Positions 1 to 8,468 of a stretch of DNA of 64,000 nucleotides are shown here, one piece after another (positions within the stretch are counted from its first letter, which is position 1; every line of letters starts with the position of its first letter). The position numbers and the translations under genes were made by a program. The stretch comes from Pantoea sp. alder81 (GTDB taxonomy: Bacteria > Pseudomonadota > Gammaproteobacteria > Enterobacterales > Enterobacteriaceae), in NCBI RefSeq assembly GCF_020179835.1, contig NZ_JAIUDA010000001.1, positions 186,001 through 250,000 of the forward strand. The letters are read 5' to 3'. The notes below the pieces were generated by a model. The model did no database searches. It was not told the origin of the DNA and saw only the letters and a list, made by a program, of their open reading frames with translations.

Positions 1-612
1 ACGGTACGTCAGAACGCCGACAATGCTACCCACGCCAATCAACTGGCGGACGGTGCCTCGCAGGTGGCGGCACGCGGAACGGACGTGGTGCGTCAGGTGG
101 TCACCACCATGGGCGCGATTAACCACTCATCACGTAAAGTGGTGGACATCATCAGCGTGATTGACAGCATCGCCTTCCAGACCAATATTCTCGCACTCAA
201 CGCGGCGGTAGAAGCGGCGCGTGCGGGTGAGCAGGGGCGTGGATTTGCCGTGGTGGCGTCAGAAGTGCGTAATCTGGCGCAGCGCTCCGCTAACTCGGCG
301 CGTGAGATTAAGAAGCTGATTGAGGAGTCGGTGGCCAATATCGATACTGGCAGCCAGTTGGTGGAACAAGCCGGTCAGACTATGGATGAGCTGATGCAGG
401 GCGTCAGCAGCGTCACCACTTTGATGAGCGAAATCATGTCTGCCAGTCGCGAGCAGAGTATGGGGATTGAGCAGGTTAACCTGGCAATCACGCAGCTGGA
501 TGGCAGCACCCAGCAGAACGCCGCGCTGGTCGAGCAGGTGTCGGCTGCCGCGCGCGCCATGGAAGAGCAGAGCGTACAGCTGGAACTGGTGGTGCAGAGC
601 TTTAAGTTGTAA
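1..612 (+). CDS. Methyl-accepting chemotaxis protein, C-terminal part (5' end outside window)
   Basis: The reading frame is open from the first base, so the gene begins upstream of the window. What is visible is the cytoplasmic signalling domain of a chemoreceptor: a long heptad-rich coiled coil with the highly conserved hairpin tip ([20 protein letters not shown]) that contacts CheA and CheW, followed by the return helix and adaptation region. The periplasmic ligand domain and HAMP domain are not in view, so the ligand cannot be named. The protein ends in ...VVQSFKL and has no NWETF-like pentapeptide, so it probably lacks the CheR/CheB tether found on Tsr and Tar. It is followed by a short repeat fragment and the convergent LacI-type gene. 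Confidence 0.95.
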   Translation, partial: TVRQNADNATHANQLADGASQVAARGTDVVRQVVTTMGAINHSSRKVVDIISVIDSIAFQTNILALNAAVEAARAGEQGRGFAVVASEVRNLAQRSANSAREIKKLIEESVANIDTGSQLVEQAGQTMDELMQGVSSVTTLMSEIMSASREQSMGIEQVNLAITQLDGSTQQNAALVEQVSAAARAMEEQSVQLELVVQSFKL

Positions 613-632
613 GGCTGGGCGATTTACCACAA

Positions 633-706
633 GTGATAACGCAATCTGGTGCCGCTCAGGGGCCGGCGGTCCTCGCGCCGCTGACGCTGTGCCCTCACTC
701 ACGGAA
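633..706 (-). repeat. Fragment of the beta intergenic repeat
   Basis: This stretch between the chemoreceptor and LacI-type genes shares the core GTCCTCGCGCCGCTGACGC (669-687) with the beta copies at 22651-22843 and 45221-45413. It also shares the flank GTGATAACGCA (633-643) with the copy at 22.65 kb. The centre and far end of the element are missing, so it is a decayed or truncated copy. Its right end overlaps the 3' end of the LacI-type coding region by a few bases. Confidence 0.6.
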
Positions 707-1766
707 ACGCGTTACGAATCTCCTCACGCGCGGCATGGCGGGTGGCATTCGCCACCGTGCCGCGATCCACCAACTTACCCTGCAACAACAGATTGTAAAT
801 CGACGACTGCGGACGATTGAGGCGATTCTGGATCAGCTGGATCGCTTCATAACCCAGCTCGCGACACGGCACCGCAAAGCCGGTGATCGGCATCTCCGGC
901 GATCCCTCCAGTCGACTGGCTAGATCTGTGGTCATCAGCGAAATATCTTCGGGAATACGCAATCCGCGTGACAGCAGTGCGTTCTGCACGCCGGTAATAA
1001 TGCCTTTGCCGCCAGGCAGAATGACATCTGGCCACTGATCGCGTGGGTGCGCATCCAGCCATTGATTCAGCGCGATCTCGGTGTCCTGCGAGGAGTAGGC
1101 TTCGATGACGATCAAATCCTGCTGCGCATTAAACGGCATATGAAAATGGCGATAGGCGTCTTTGATCCCCTCCAGCCGCAAAAACAGCGTTTCGCGTCGC
1201 AGGCAGGTCACGGTCAACACCCGGCGATGGCCTTGCTCAAACAGATGCTGCATGGCGCTAAAGCCAATCGCCCGATGATCGGGTGACACCGCATCCAGCC
1301 GCATATCTTTATCGCGTGAGTTAATCAGCACACAGGGTTTCCCGAGTGACGCCGCCAGACTGAAGATGGCTTGATCGTCGGTGCCGATAATGATGATGGC
1401 GCTGATGTTTTTTGCTCCCGCTTTCTCCAGAAACAGCTTCACATCGGCGCGCTGCTCCTCTAACGGACAATAGCTGATATGCACATCATGTGATGCGCAG
1501 GCTTCTGCAATCCCGCGTGTCACTTCATGGTAAAAGAGATCGCCACGCGGCGTGAAAGTGCGTCCTGGCGCAAACACCACAATGTCATTGATCAGCAGAC
1601 GACCACTTACCATCTCCTGCAATACGCCGAGTCGACGGGCACAGTCGACGATGGCCTCACGCGCTTTATCGCTGGTGTAGGATTTGCCGCTCAATACGCG
1701 CGAAACGGTGCTGACCGAATACCCGGTCACTGCTGAAATTTCGTCCATTCTGAGCTTGCCGGCCAT
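699..1766 (-). CDS. LacI/GalR-family transcriptional regulator
   Basis: A 355-residue protein with an N-terminal LacI-type helix-turn-helix (residues about 5-25, DEISAVTGYSVSTVSRVLSG) followed by a periplasmic-binding-protein-like sensor domain (from about residue 60). The hinge after the HTH departs from the usual YxPN...A..L pattern. It is divergent from the two-oxidoreductase and symporter operon starting at 1963, with 196 bp between them. By the usual logic of this family it should repress that operon and respond to its substrate or a product. The start is the first ATG of the frame; no strong Shine-Dalgarno is seen. The effector cannot be deduced from sequence. Confidence 0.88.
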   Translation of the reverse strand: MAGKLRMDEISAVTGYSVSTVSRVLSGKSYTSDKAREAIVDCARRLGVLQEMVSGRLLINDIVVFAPGRTFTPRGDLFYHEVTRGIAEACASHDVHISYCPLEEQRADVKLFLEKAGAKNISAIIIIGTDDQAIFSLAASLGKPCVLINSRDKDMRLDAVSPDHRAIGFSAMQHLFEQGHRRVLTVTCLRRETLFLRLEGIKDAYRHFHMPFNAQQDLIVIEAYSSQDTEIALNQWLDAHPRDQWPDVILPGGKGIITGVQNALLSRGLRIPEDISLMTTDLASRLEGSPEMPITGFAVPCRELGYEAIQLIQNRLNRPQSSIYNLLLQGKLVDRGTVANATRHAAREEIRNAFP

Positions 1767-1962
1767 AGTGTGATCCCGATCCCAATCAATGTTTGCAATT
1801 TTTTGCAGACGCAGTGGACTGATATTAAGACGGTTTTACATTTGGTTCACAAACTCCCGCATCGCTCTGCGAGCATTCTCACAAAAACAGATTGTCCGAC
1901 CCGCAGCGCTTTTTTATGTTCCTCGCAGACACCTCAACAGCGGTTATCGGCGGAGAATCACG

Positions 1963-3132
1963 ATGTTAAAAATTGCGATAGTGGGCATGGGCAACATTGC
2001 CAATTCACATATCCAGGCATTTTTGCAATTTCCCGAGCGCGGCAAAATTGTCGCGGTGGCGGATGTCTATCCGGAAAAAGCGCGGGAGAAATTGCAGCGA
2101 TACGGTCTGCATGATGTACGGGTCTATCACGATCACCGCGAGATGCTGGCCGAGGGCGCGGATATCGACGTGGTTGATGTCTGTACACCACCCTATGTGC
2201 ATGCGGAAAACACCATTGCAGCCCTGCAGGCGGGCAAGCATGTGCTGTGCGAAAAACCGATGGCGGCCTCGCTGGAAGAGTGCGATGCCATGATCGCCGC
2301 GCAAAAAGCCAGTGGCAAAATTTTGTCAGTGGTGGCGCAAAACCGCTTCACCGATGCGTTCTGGCAGTTGAAAGCCGCGGTGGATTCGGGCATGGCGGGC
2401 AAAATTTGTCACGCGCAGATCGATTCATTCTGGTGGCGTGGCCATTCGTACTACGACCTGTGGTGGCGCGGCACCTGGGAAAAAGAGGGCGGTGGCTGCA
2501 CGCTTAACCATGCGGTCCACCACATCGATGCCATGCAGTGGATGCTCGGTGCGCCCAGTGAAGTGGTGGCGATGATCGGCAACGTGGCGCATGACAACGC
2601 CGAAGTGGAAGACCTCAGCGCCGCGATTTTTCGCTATCCCAACGGCACGCTGGCGCAGTTGACCGCTTCCGTTGTGCATCACGGTGAGGATCAGAAAATC
2701 GTGCTGCAGGGAGAGAAAGCGCGTCTCTCAGCACCGTGGAAAGCGGTCGCCATGCAGGCAGCAGAGAATGGCTTCCCGGAAAAAGAGAACAATCTGGCGC
2801 TGGAGCATGAGCTGGATCGCCTTCATTCCAGCACCGCACCGCTCGCCTGGACGCTGCACGCCGGGCAGGTCGATGACTTCTTCTCGGCGATTGAACAACA
2901 GCGTGCACCGTTGATCGACGGTGAGCAGGGCAAGCGCTCGCTGGAGCTGATTACCGCCATCTACAAATCGGCCATCACTAAAAGCACCGTGTCGTTACCC
3001 ATCGCCAAAAATGATCCCTTCTACCGCACCGGTGGGCTGATTGCCCATGCGCCGCACTTCCACGAAAAGCAGGCTTCGGTCGATAACTTCGCCGATGTCG
3101 ATGACATCCCACTGGGCAAAAACTTTGCGTGA
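1963..3132 (+). CDS. Gfo/Idh/MocA-family NAD(P)-dependent oxidoreductase
   Basis: A 389-residue protein. The N-terminus has a Rossmann nucleotide-binding motif (AIVGMGNIANSH, G-x-G-x-x-A form). The family signature CEKPMA follows at about residues 95-100; its lysine is the usual catalytic residue. An H-x-x-x-H stretch (NHAVHHID) lies in the C-terminal substrate domain. Enzymes of this family oxidise or reduce hydroxyls of sugars, inositols and related polyols. ATG 1963 was chosen over an upstream in-frame start because GGAGA sits just before it and homologous protein begins there. It is the first gene of an operon with a second family member and a GPH symporter, so it probably acts on a transported sugar or glycoside. 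The substrate is unknown. Confidence 0.88.
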   Translation: MLKIAIVGMGNIANSHIQAFLQFPERGKIVAVADVYPEKAREKLQRYGLHDVRVYHDHREMLAEGADIDVVDVCTPPYVHAENTIAALQAGKHVLCEKPMAASLEECDAMIAAQKASGKILSVVAQNRFTDAFWQLKAAVDSGMAGKICHAQIDSFWWRGHSYYDLWWRGTWEKEGGGCTLNHAVHHIDAMQWMLGAPSEVVAMIGNVAHDNAEVEDLSAAIFRYPNGTLAQLTASVVHHGEDQKIVLQGEKARLSAPWKAVAMQAAENGFPEKENNLALEHELDRLHSSTAPLAWTLHAGQVDDFFSAIEQQRAPLIDGEQGKRSLELITAIYKSAITKSTVSLPIAKNDPFYRTGGLIAHAPHFHEKQASVDNFADVDDIPLGKNFA

Positions 3133-3142
3133 GGAAACAACC

Positions 3143-4207
3143 ATGAATAAGCAGGATGGCATGAACTACGCGCCGAAAGGCAAACCGCAGCCGGTGGTGC
3201 AGCCGGGGGAATTTATCATTGCCGCCGCCGGGCTGGATCACGGCCATATCTACGGCATGTGCAATGGCCTGACGGAAGCCGGAGCTACGCTGAAGTGGGT
3301 ATTTGATCCCGATGCCGCCAAAGTCGATAAGTTTGTGCAGCAGTTCCCGCAGGTGCAGATTGCTGACTCGCTGGAAACCATTTTGGCCGATGCGCAGGTG
3401 CAACTGGTGGCAGGTGCGGCGATCCCGTCGGAACGCTGTGCGCTGGGGCTGAAAGTGATGGCGGCGGGCAAGGATTACTTCACTGACAAAGCCCCGCTTA
3501 CCAGCCTCGAACAGCTGGAGGATGCCAAAGCAATGTGCGCCAAAACCGGGCGCAAATACGCGGTGTATTACAGCGAGCGTTTGCACGTGGAGAGCGCGGT
3601 GTTTGCCGGACAACTGGTGGAGAAGGGGGCCATCGGGCAGGTGGTGCAAACCCTTGGCACCGGCCCACATCGTGAAGGCACCGGACGGCCAGACTGGTTC
3701 TATCAGCGTCGCTATTTCGGCGGCATTCTCTGCGATATCGGCAGCCATCAAATTGAGCAATTCCTTCATTACACCGGCAACAGCGAAGCCACGGTGGTGG
3801 CGAGCCAGGTGCGGAATTTCCGCCATCCACAGCATCCGCAATTTGAGGACTTCGGCGATGCGATGCTGGCAGGCGAGAACGGCGCCACCGGTTACTTCCG
3901 CTGTGACTGGTTCACGCCGGATGGCTTATCCACCTGGGGCGATGGGCGCATGACGCTGCTCGGCACTGATGGTTACATCGAAATCCGCAAATACACCGAT
4001 CTCACGCGCGGTGAGCAGGACGTGGTGTATCTGGTGAATAAAGAGGGCGAGTTCCGCTATGCCGTTTCCGGTGAAGTGGGCTTCCCGTTCTTTGGACAGC
4101 TCATCAATGACTGTCTCCATCGCACCGAGCATGCGATGACGCAAACCCATGCTTTTAAAGCAGCGGAACTGTGCGTGAAGGCACAGATGCTCGCCAACGC
4201 TGGCTAA
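3143..4207 (+). CDS. Gfo/Idh/MocA-family protein, divergent active-site motif
   Basis: A 354-residue protein whose start ATG 3143 follows GAGGAAACAACC, 10 bp after the upstream gene. It has the Rossmann-like N-terminus and the overall fold pattern of the Gfo/Idh/MocA family. The usual EKP catalytic motif is replaced by TDKAPL at about residues 113-118, which keeps the lysine and a nearby proline but shifts the signature. The pairing of two family members with one transporter suggests sequential or reciprocal redox steps on one carbohydrate, such as oxidation at one carbon and later re-reduction. This is inference; the sequence does not name the sugar. Confidence 0.82.
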   Translation: MNKQDGMNYAPKGKPQPVVQPGEFIIAAAGLDHGHIYGMCNGLTEAGATLKWVFDPDAAKVDKFVQQFPQVQIADSLETILADAQVQLVAGAAIPSERCALGLKVMAAGKDYFTDKAPLTSLEQLEDAKAMCAKTGRKYAVYYSERLHVESAVFAGQLVEKGAIGQVVQTLGTGPHREGTGRPDWFYQRRYFGGILCDIGSHQIEQFLHYTGNSEATVVASQVRNFRHPQHPQFEDFGDAMLAGENGATGYFRCDWFTPDGLSTWGDGRMTLLGTDGYIEIRKYTDLTRGEQDVVYLVNKEGEFRYAVSGEVGFPFFGQLINDCLHRTEHAMTQTHAFKAAELCVKAQMLANAG

Positions 4208-4311
4208 CGCATTCGTTTATTCAGTTGATTTCCAATTCTGTTGATAACAACGGCGGCAAGGCATTGCACCTTGCCGTTATGACATACCCTACCAGAACAG
4301 GAATCGGATCG

Positions 4312-5874
4312 ATGGTTAAACCTACAGAACGTCGCGTCGGTTATGGCGTCGCCATTGGCTACGGCTTAACGGACTTATTTGGCGGTGGTGCTTTTGCGGT
4401 GATTGGCACCTGGCTACTGTTTTTCTATACCACCTACTGCGGATTATCGGTGTTTGAAGCGGGCTCGATATTCGCCATCGCCCGCGTCATCGATGCGATT
4501 TTAAGCCCGATCATGGGCTACATTACCGACAACTTCGGCAATACCTGGCTGGGGCGCAAATTTGGCCGCCGACGTTTCTTTCTACTGATCTCCTCTCCCT
4601 TGATGCTGCTGTATGGCGCGCTGTGGGTGACGGATATGGGCTACTGGTACTATCTCGGTACCTATCTCACCATCGAACTGCTGTCGGCAATGGTGCTGGT
4701 GCCATGGGAAACCCTGTCATCTGAGATGACCAACCGCTTCAGCGAACGCACGCGTCTTTCCGGTGTACGCCTGATGTTCTCGGCGCTCGGCAGTTTCCTC
4801 GCCGTCTCGGTGCCGGGCGTGATCATGGCCTATACCGGCAAAGACAACGCCATCACCTACACGCTGACCGGCGTCATTTTCTCAGTGATCTATTGCGTGG
4901 CGGTGTTTATTACCTGGCTCACCACCTGGGAAGCCAAAGATATTCAGCCGAAAGAGGATGTGGCGCAACACTCTGCGCGTCAGGGCAGCCTGAAAGCGCA
5001 CCTGAAGTATCTGTTTGTCGATTTGGCGTCGTCGTTCAAAATTAAAGCCTTCTGCCAGCATCTGCTGATCTACATCTGCTCTTTCACCGCGATGGATGCG
5101 TTTCTGGCGGTGTTCACCTATTTCGTGATTTATGGCCTGAAGCAGGATGCCTCTTTAGCTTCGCTGCTGCTCAGCAATATGATGTTTATGTCGATTCCCG
5201 GCACCTTCATTTTTATGATGCTGCTGGGCCGCTTTAACATGACGCCCTCCAACGCGCTGCGTATTTCCTACCTGAGTATCGCCGCCGTCTTCGTGTTCCT
5301 GTTTGCCGTGTATGTGTGGCAATGGCAGGTGCCTACGTTGCTGTTCAGCGCAGTGTTTCTGTTTTTGGGCATTGTGCGCGCCGGACTGTTTTACATCCCG
5401 TGGAATATCTACAGCTTTATTCCCGATATTGATGAGATGGTCACCTGTAAACGACGTGAAGGGATATTTGCCGGGGTGATGGTATTGACGCGCAAAAGCT
5501 CGGTGGCGATCGCCATTTTCATGATTGGCATCGTGCTGCAGGAGAGTGGTTTTGTCAAAGGCAACGGCGCACAGCCGGAGAGTGCCATCAATGCGATTGT
5601 CGGGCTGATGGTGTTTGTCACCACGGCACTGCTGGCGGCGAGCTTCTGGCTGACCTTTAAGTTCAAGCTGACGCAGCGTAGCCACAAATTGCTGATTAAA
5701 GAGGTGGCGCGCCGCAAACTGGGTGGCACGGCAAGAGGTTGTGATGCTGAAACGCGTGTGGTGATTAAAGATCTCACCGGCTATGAGTATGACGAAGTGT
5801 GGGGCGCGACTCGTCACAAAACCGCCAGCGATAAGACTATCGAATCCGAGCTAAAACTAAAGGGGCGGCTTTAA
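4312..5874 (+). CDS. GPH-family (MelB-like) sugar:cation symporter
   Basis: A 520-residue membrane protein with about 12 hydrophobic segments. Family features are the N-terminal GYGLTDLFGGG segment, the cytoplasmic loop between helices 2 and 3 (IMGYITDNFGNTWLGRKFGR, followed by RR), and a hydrophilic C-terminal tail. Members of the glycoside-pentoside-hexuronide family import sugars, glycosides or uronides with Na+ or H+. ATG 4312 follows AGGA at about 10 bp and begins at the conserved N-terminus; the frame is open further upstream but that part is not protein-like. It is about 100 bp after the second oxidoreductase gene and is most simply the uptake step of the same LacI-controlled pathway. 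Confidence 0.88.
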   Translation: MVKPTERRVGYGVAIGYGLTDLFGGGAFAVIGTWLLFFYTTYCGLSVFEAGSIFAIARVIDAILSPIMGYITDNFGNTWLGRKFGRRRFFLLISSPLMLLYGALWVTDMGYWYYLGTYLTIELLSAMVLVPWETLSSEMTNRFSERTRLSGVRLMFSALGSFLAVSVPGVIMAYTGKDNAITYTLTGVIFSVIYCVAVFITWLTTWEAKDIQPKEDVAQHSARQGSLKAHLKYLFVDLASSFKIKAFCQHLLIYICSFTAMDAFLAVFTYFVIYGLKQDASLASLLLSNMMFMSIPGTFIFMMLLGRFNMTPSNALRISYLSIAAVFVFLFAVYVWQWQVPTLLFSAVFLFLGIVRAGLFYIPWNIYSFIPDIDEMVTCKRREGIFAGVMVLTRKSSVAIAIFMIGIVLQESGFVKGNGAQPESAINAIVGLMVFVTTALLAASFWLTFKFKLTQRSHKLLIKEVARRKLGGTARGCDAETRVVIKDLTGYEYDEVWGATRHKTASDKTIESELKLKGRL

Positions 5875-5910
5875 GGGCGAGTGCCTGTCAGCGAATGACT
5901 TAGGCCATTA

Positions 5911-5937
5911 AGGCTGCCCTTTAAAAAGGGGCAGCCT
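5911..5937 (+). terminator. Hairpin after the GPH symporter gene
   Basis: AGGCTGCCC (5911-5919) pairs with GGGCAGCCT (5929-5937) across a short A/T-rich loop, forming a strong stem 37 bp after the stop codon. No U-run follows, so it may be a weak terminator or an mRNA 3'-end stabiliser. Confidence 0.5.
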
Positions 5938-6219
5938 CATCTGTGCGCTCAGGCGGGATTGAGCGTTTCAGGGCGTGGCGACGTCAGACTCAAGGCGACC
6001 CGAGACTCCGCTCGCCCCTGCACCCTGGCTGATAACGATGACGATATTATCTCGCCCAGGGTTGGCCGATTTGATTTCTACATCCTGAGTCGTCACCGCT
6101 TTGTCTGATGACTGCTAAGCTTAAATTTCTCTACTTAAGCGCACGGAATGTGCGCGATTTCCTCAGTTTCGGTGTTTGAGGTTGTGTACAATAGCTGAGA
6201 ATTATCTTAAGGAGTTGTC
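5938..6219. other. Intergenic stretch before idi, no assured gene
   Basis: There is no assured gene here. On the minus strand a 42-codon frame runs from GTG 6096 to the stop at 5968 and encodes a protein-like composition (contains DNIVIVISQGAGASG). It has no clear ribosome binding site and may be the tail of a lost gene. ACCCTGG and CCAGGGT form a distant inverted repeat around 6022-6063. Close to idi, TACAAT (6187-6192) is a plausible -10 element and AAGGAG at 6210-6215 is the idi ribosome binding site. Confidence 0.4.
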
Positions 6220-6753
6220 ATGCCCGCCATTGAAGTTATTCTCGTCGACCACCTCGATCGTCCCACCGGCAAGATGGAAAAGCTGGAAGTACATGAGAAA
6301 GGATTGCTGCATCGTGCGGTGACGGTCTACGTGTTCAATTCGCGCCATGAACTGCTGCTGCAACGTCGTGCAAACGGTAAATATCACTGTGGTGGCTTGT
6401 GGAGCAACACCTGTTGCGGCCATCCTTATCCGCAGGAGTCGACCCGTGATGCCGCTGAACGTCGTTTGCGGGAAGAGATGGGGATGCAAGTGGCGCTGAC
6501 GCCGGTGTTCGAGTTGAGCTACAACCTGCCATTAAGCAATGGTCTGACCGAGCACGAGTATGGCCATGTATTCTTCGCCACCAGTGATGTTGAACCTGAG
6601 CTGAATCCGGAAGAAGCGGATGCCTGGTGTTATCGCTCGATTGAGCAGATTCAACAGGAGATGCTGGATCAACCCGAGCAGTTTACGCCGTGGTTCCTGC
6701 ACACCTTTCCGCGCATTCCCCATACGTTCGGCGATTTCCGCCTGACCGCATAA
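6220..6753 (+). CDS. idi: Isopentenyl-diphosphate delta-isomerase, type 1
   Basis: A 177-residue Nudix-fold enzyme that interconverts isopentenyl and dimethylallyl diphosphate, the entry point to isoprenoids (quinones, undecaprenol, and carotenoids where present). Diagnostic residues are present: the NTCCGHP loop holding the catalytic cysteine (about C66) and a metal-binding histidine, H25 and H31 in the N-terminal part, the Nudix-like REEMG stretch, and TEHEYGHVF holding the catalytic glutamates. Length matches E. coli Idi. The start ATG has AAGGAG five bases upstream. It stands alone; no carotenoid genes are next to it, and a shared terminator separates it from the convergent MFS gene. Confidence 0.97.
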   Translation: MPAIEVILVDHLDRPTGKMEKLEVHEKGLLHRAVTVYVFNSRHELLLQRRANGKYHCGGLWSNTCCGHPYPQESTRDAAERRLREEMGMQVALTPVFELSYNLPLSNGLTEHEYGHVFFATSDVEPELNPEEADAWCYRSIEQIQQEMLDQPEQFTPWFLHTFPRIPHTFGDFRLTA

Positions 6754-6756
6754 AAA

Positions 6757-6777
6757 AACGCCCCTTGATGGGGCGTT
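6757..6777. terminator. Bidirectional terminator between idi and the MFS gene
   Basis: AACGCCCC (6757-6764), a five-base loop and GGGGCGTT (6770-6777) form a perfect 8-bp stem between convergent genes. The A-run 6752-6758 reads as a U-run after the stem on the minus strand, so termination of the MFS transcript is the clearest use. A shorter T-rich run follows on the plus strand. Confidence 0.85.
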
Positions 6778-6783
6778 GTTGTA

Positions 6784-8250
6784 TTAAGTGAAGTCTTCCG
6801 CATCCACGTCGTAGCCTGAGGGCTCCCAGCGAATCGCCAGCAGCGCCAGCAAGCCAATCAGCGGGGCGAGGAAAATCACCCAGAACACGCCGGTGCCGAA
6901 TGCCGCCACCAGCAGCGGGAACAGGAACAGCGACACGGTTGAACTGCCGCGCATCAGCGTCTGGTTAAAACCGACCCCCACGCCGCGCAGTGAAGCAGGG
7001 TAGCTCAGCGAGGCAAAGGTCATGGTGTGTGAACCCGGACCGAATCCCTGGCCAAACAGGAACAGCGCCAGCATGGCGATCGCCACCGCTGCCTGTTCGC
7101 CGCCTTCCGGACGACCAATCAGCGCCAGACCCAGCAGGGCGATACACTGACAGCTGTAACCTGCTACCGACATCTTCCACGCGCCGAGACGTGGCACCAG
7201 ACGCACCGCCAGCAAGCCACCGACAAAAGCAAACAGCAGGTTCAGTGCCAGCGACACCAGAATGGTGGTCAGCATTGATTGCGCGAAGAAACTGGAGATG
7301 ATCACCGGCAGGCCAAAAGCCACTGCGTTATAGGCAAATGACGAAGCGATGGACGTCACGGTTGCCAGAATAGTACGACGTCGATAAACGCCCTGCAGCA
7401 GCGCACCATAGTTACGCCAGCTGGCCTTGCGCACCGGTTTGACCTGCGTCAGATCGGCATCTTCCGCCACATGGGCATTGATGTTGTAAGAGCGTTGCAG
7501 GATCTGCGCGGCGCCGTGCAGATTGCCCTGATTGGCCGCCCACACTGGAGACTCACTCATATAGCGGCTGCGAATGGCAATAATCAGCAGCGCAGGCACC
7601 GCACCGAAACCAAGAATCAGTCGCCACAACCAGTCAGTGTGACTCTCCGGCAGCACCGCATACAGCAGCAACACCAGCAAGTAGGAAATACTGATTGCCG
7701 CATACCAGGTGGGGCACCACATCGCCACGCTGGCGGCTTTATTTCCTTGCCCGCGCAGTTTTGAAAACTCGGCAAGAAACGCCATCGCGACGGGCAGATC
7801 GATCCCCACCCCCAACCCCATCACAAAGCGCGCACCGCCCAACACGTATTCGTTCGGGGCAAAGGCACAGGCCAGCGCTGCAACGACAAAGAAGAACATA
7901 TCGGCCATAAATACGCGGTAGCGGCCAATTTTATCAGTGAGATAACCGCCAATCAGCGCACCGACAATCGCACCGAAGGTAATGGCCGAAGCCACCAATC
8001 CAGTGCCAGTCGGTGTCAGGTTGAATTCACGCGTGACGTCTTTGATACCGAAAGCCAGTGCACCGAGATCGTAGGCATCGAGGAACACCCCGCCGAGGGC
8101 GATGGCCACCACGATGCGCGCATTGCTGCGCGATTCGTTACTGTTGTTAACGAGGTTTGATACGTCAGCGGCGCTGCGTATCCATTTGGTCTCGCCAGTC
8201 GGCGTATTCCCTGCCAGCGCGACGTGCGCCGGAGAAGCTAAATCGGACAT
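6784..8250 (-). CDS. MFS transporter, sugar/organic-acid porter type
   Basis: A 488-residue protein with a cytoplasmic N-terminal extension of about 45 residues and 12 predicted membrane helices. It carries the MFS motif GGYLTDKIGRYRV between helices 2 and 3, and the segment FLDAYDLGALAFGIKDV in helix 1 recalls the YgcS/NiaP/aromatic-acid symporter groups. The sequence does not fix the substrate, and no catabolic genes sit beside it. It is convergent to idi and divergent from osmF. Function as a metabolite:H+ symporter is inferred from family only. Confidence 0.85.
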   Translation of the reverse strand: MSDLASPAHVALAGNTPTGETKWIRSAADVSNLVNNSNESRSNARIVVAIALGGVFLDAYDLGALAFGIKDVTREFNLTPTGTGLVASAITFGAIVGALIGGYLTDKIGRYRVFMADMFFFVVAALACAFAPNEYVLGGARFVMGLGVGIDLPVAMAFLAEFSKLRGQGNKAASVAMWCPTWYAAISISYLLVLLLYAVLPESHTDWLWRLILGFGAVPALLIIAIRSRYMSESPVWAANQGNLHGAAQILQRSYNINAHVAEDADLTQVKPVRKASWRNYGALLQGVYRRRTILATVTSIASSFAYNAVAFGLPVIISSFFAQSMLTTILVSLALNLLFAFVGGLLAVRLVPRLGAWKMSVAGYSCQCIALLGLALIGRPEGGEQAAVAIAMLALFLFGQGFGPGSHTMTFASLSYPASLRGVGVGFNQTLMRGSSTVSLFLFPLLVAAFGTGVFWVIFLAPLIGLLALLAIRWEPSGYDVDAEDFT

Positions 8251-8393
8251 GATGTTATGTATTTTATTGTAAAGAGTGGGTCTATGAGAATAAGCCTGTG
8301 CTTACGCATTAAAAATTCCATTTGGTTATAAGTCCTGCGAATGGGTTATAAGCAATGCGCTTTAGATAGCAGAAAAAGCTCGAAGTTAGGCGC

Positions 8394-8429
8394 TTGACCA
8401 CCCCTATCCTGTTTCGCCAGGCTACGCTT
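8394..8429 (+). promoter_or_regulatory. Putative sigma-S-type promoter of osmF
   Basis: TTGACC (8394-8399) is followed 22 bases later by CTACGCTT (8422-8429). The second element fits the sigma-S -10 preference (CTAyrCTT, with C just before the -10 hexamer), and the spacing is too long for an ideal sigma-70 promoter. In E. coli the homologous osmF operon depends on RpoS, which agrees. Confidence 0.55.
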
Positions 8430-8468
8430 GATAGTCACAGACTGAAAACATAAGCAGAGGACAGCGGC

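Noticed and set aside
2978..3841. Long minus-strand frame (287 codons) opposite the second Gfo/Idh/MocA gene
   Set aside because: Histidine- and arginine-rich antisense translation of a high-GC gene; no domain recognised.
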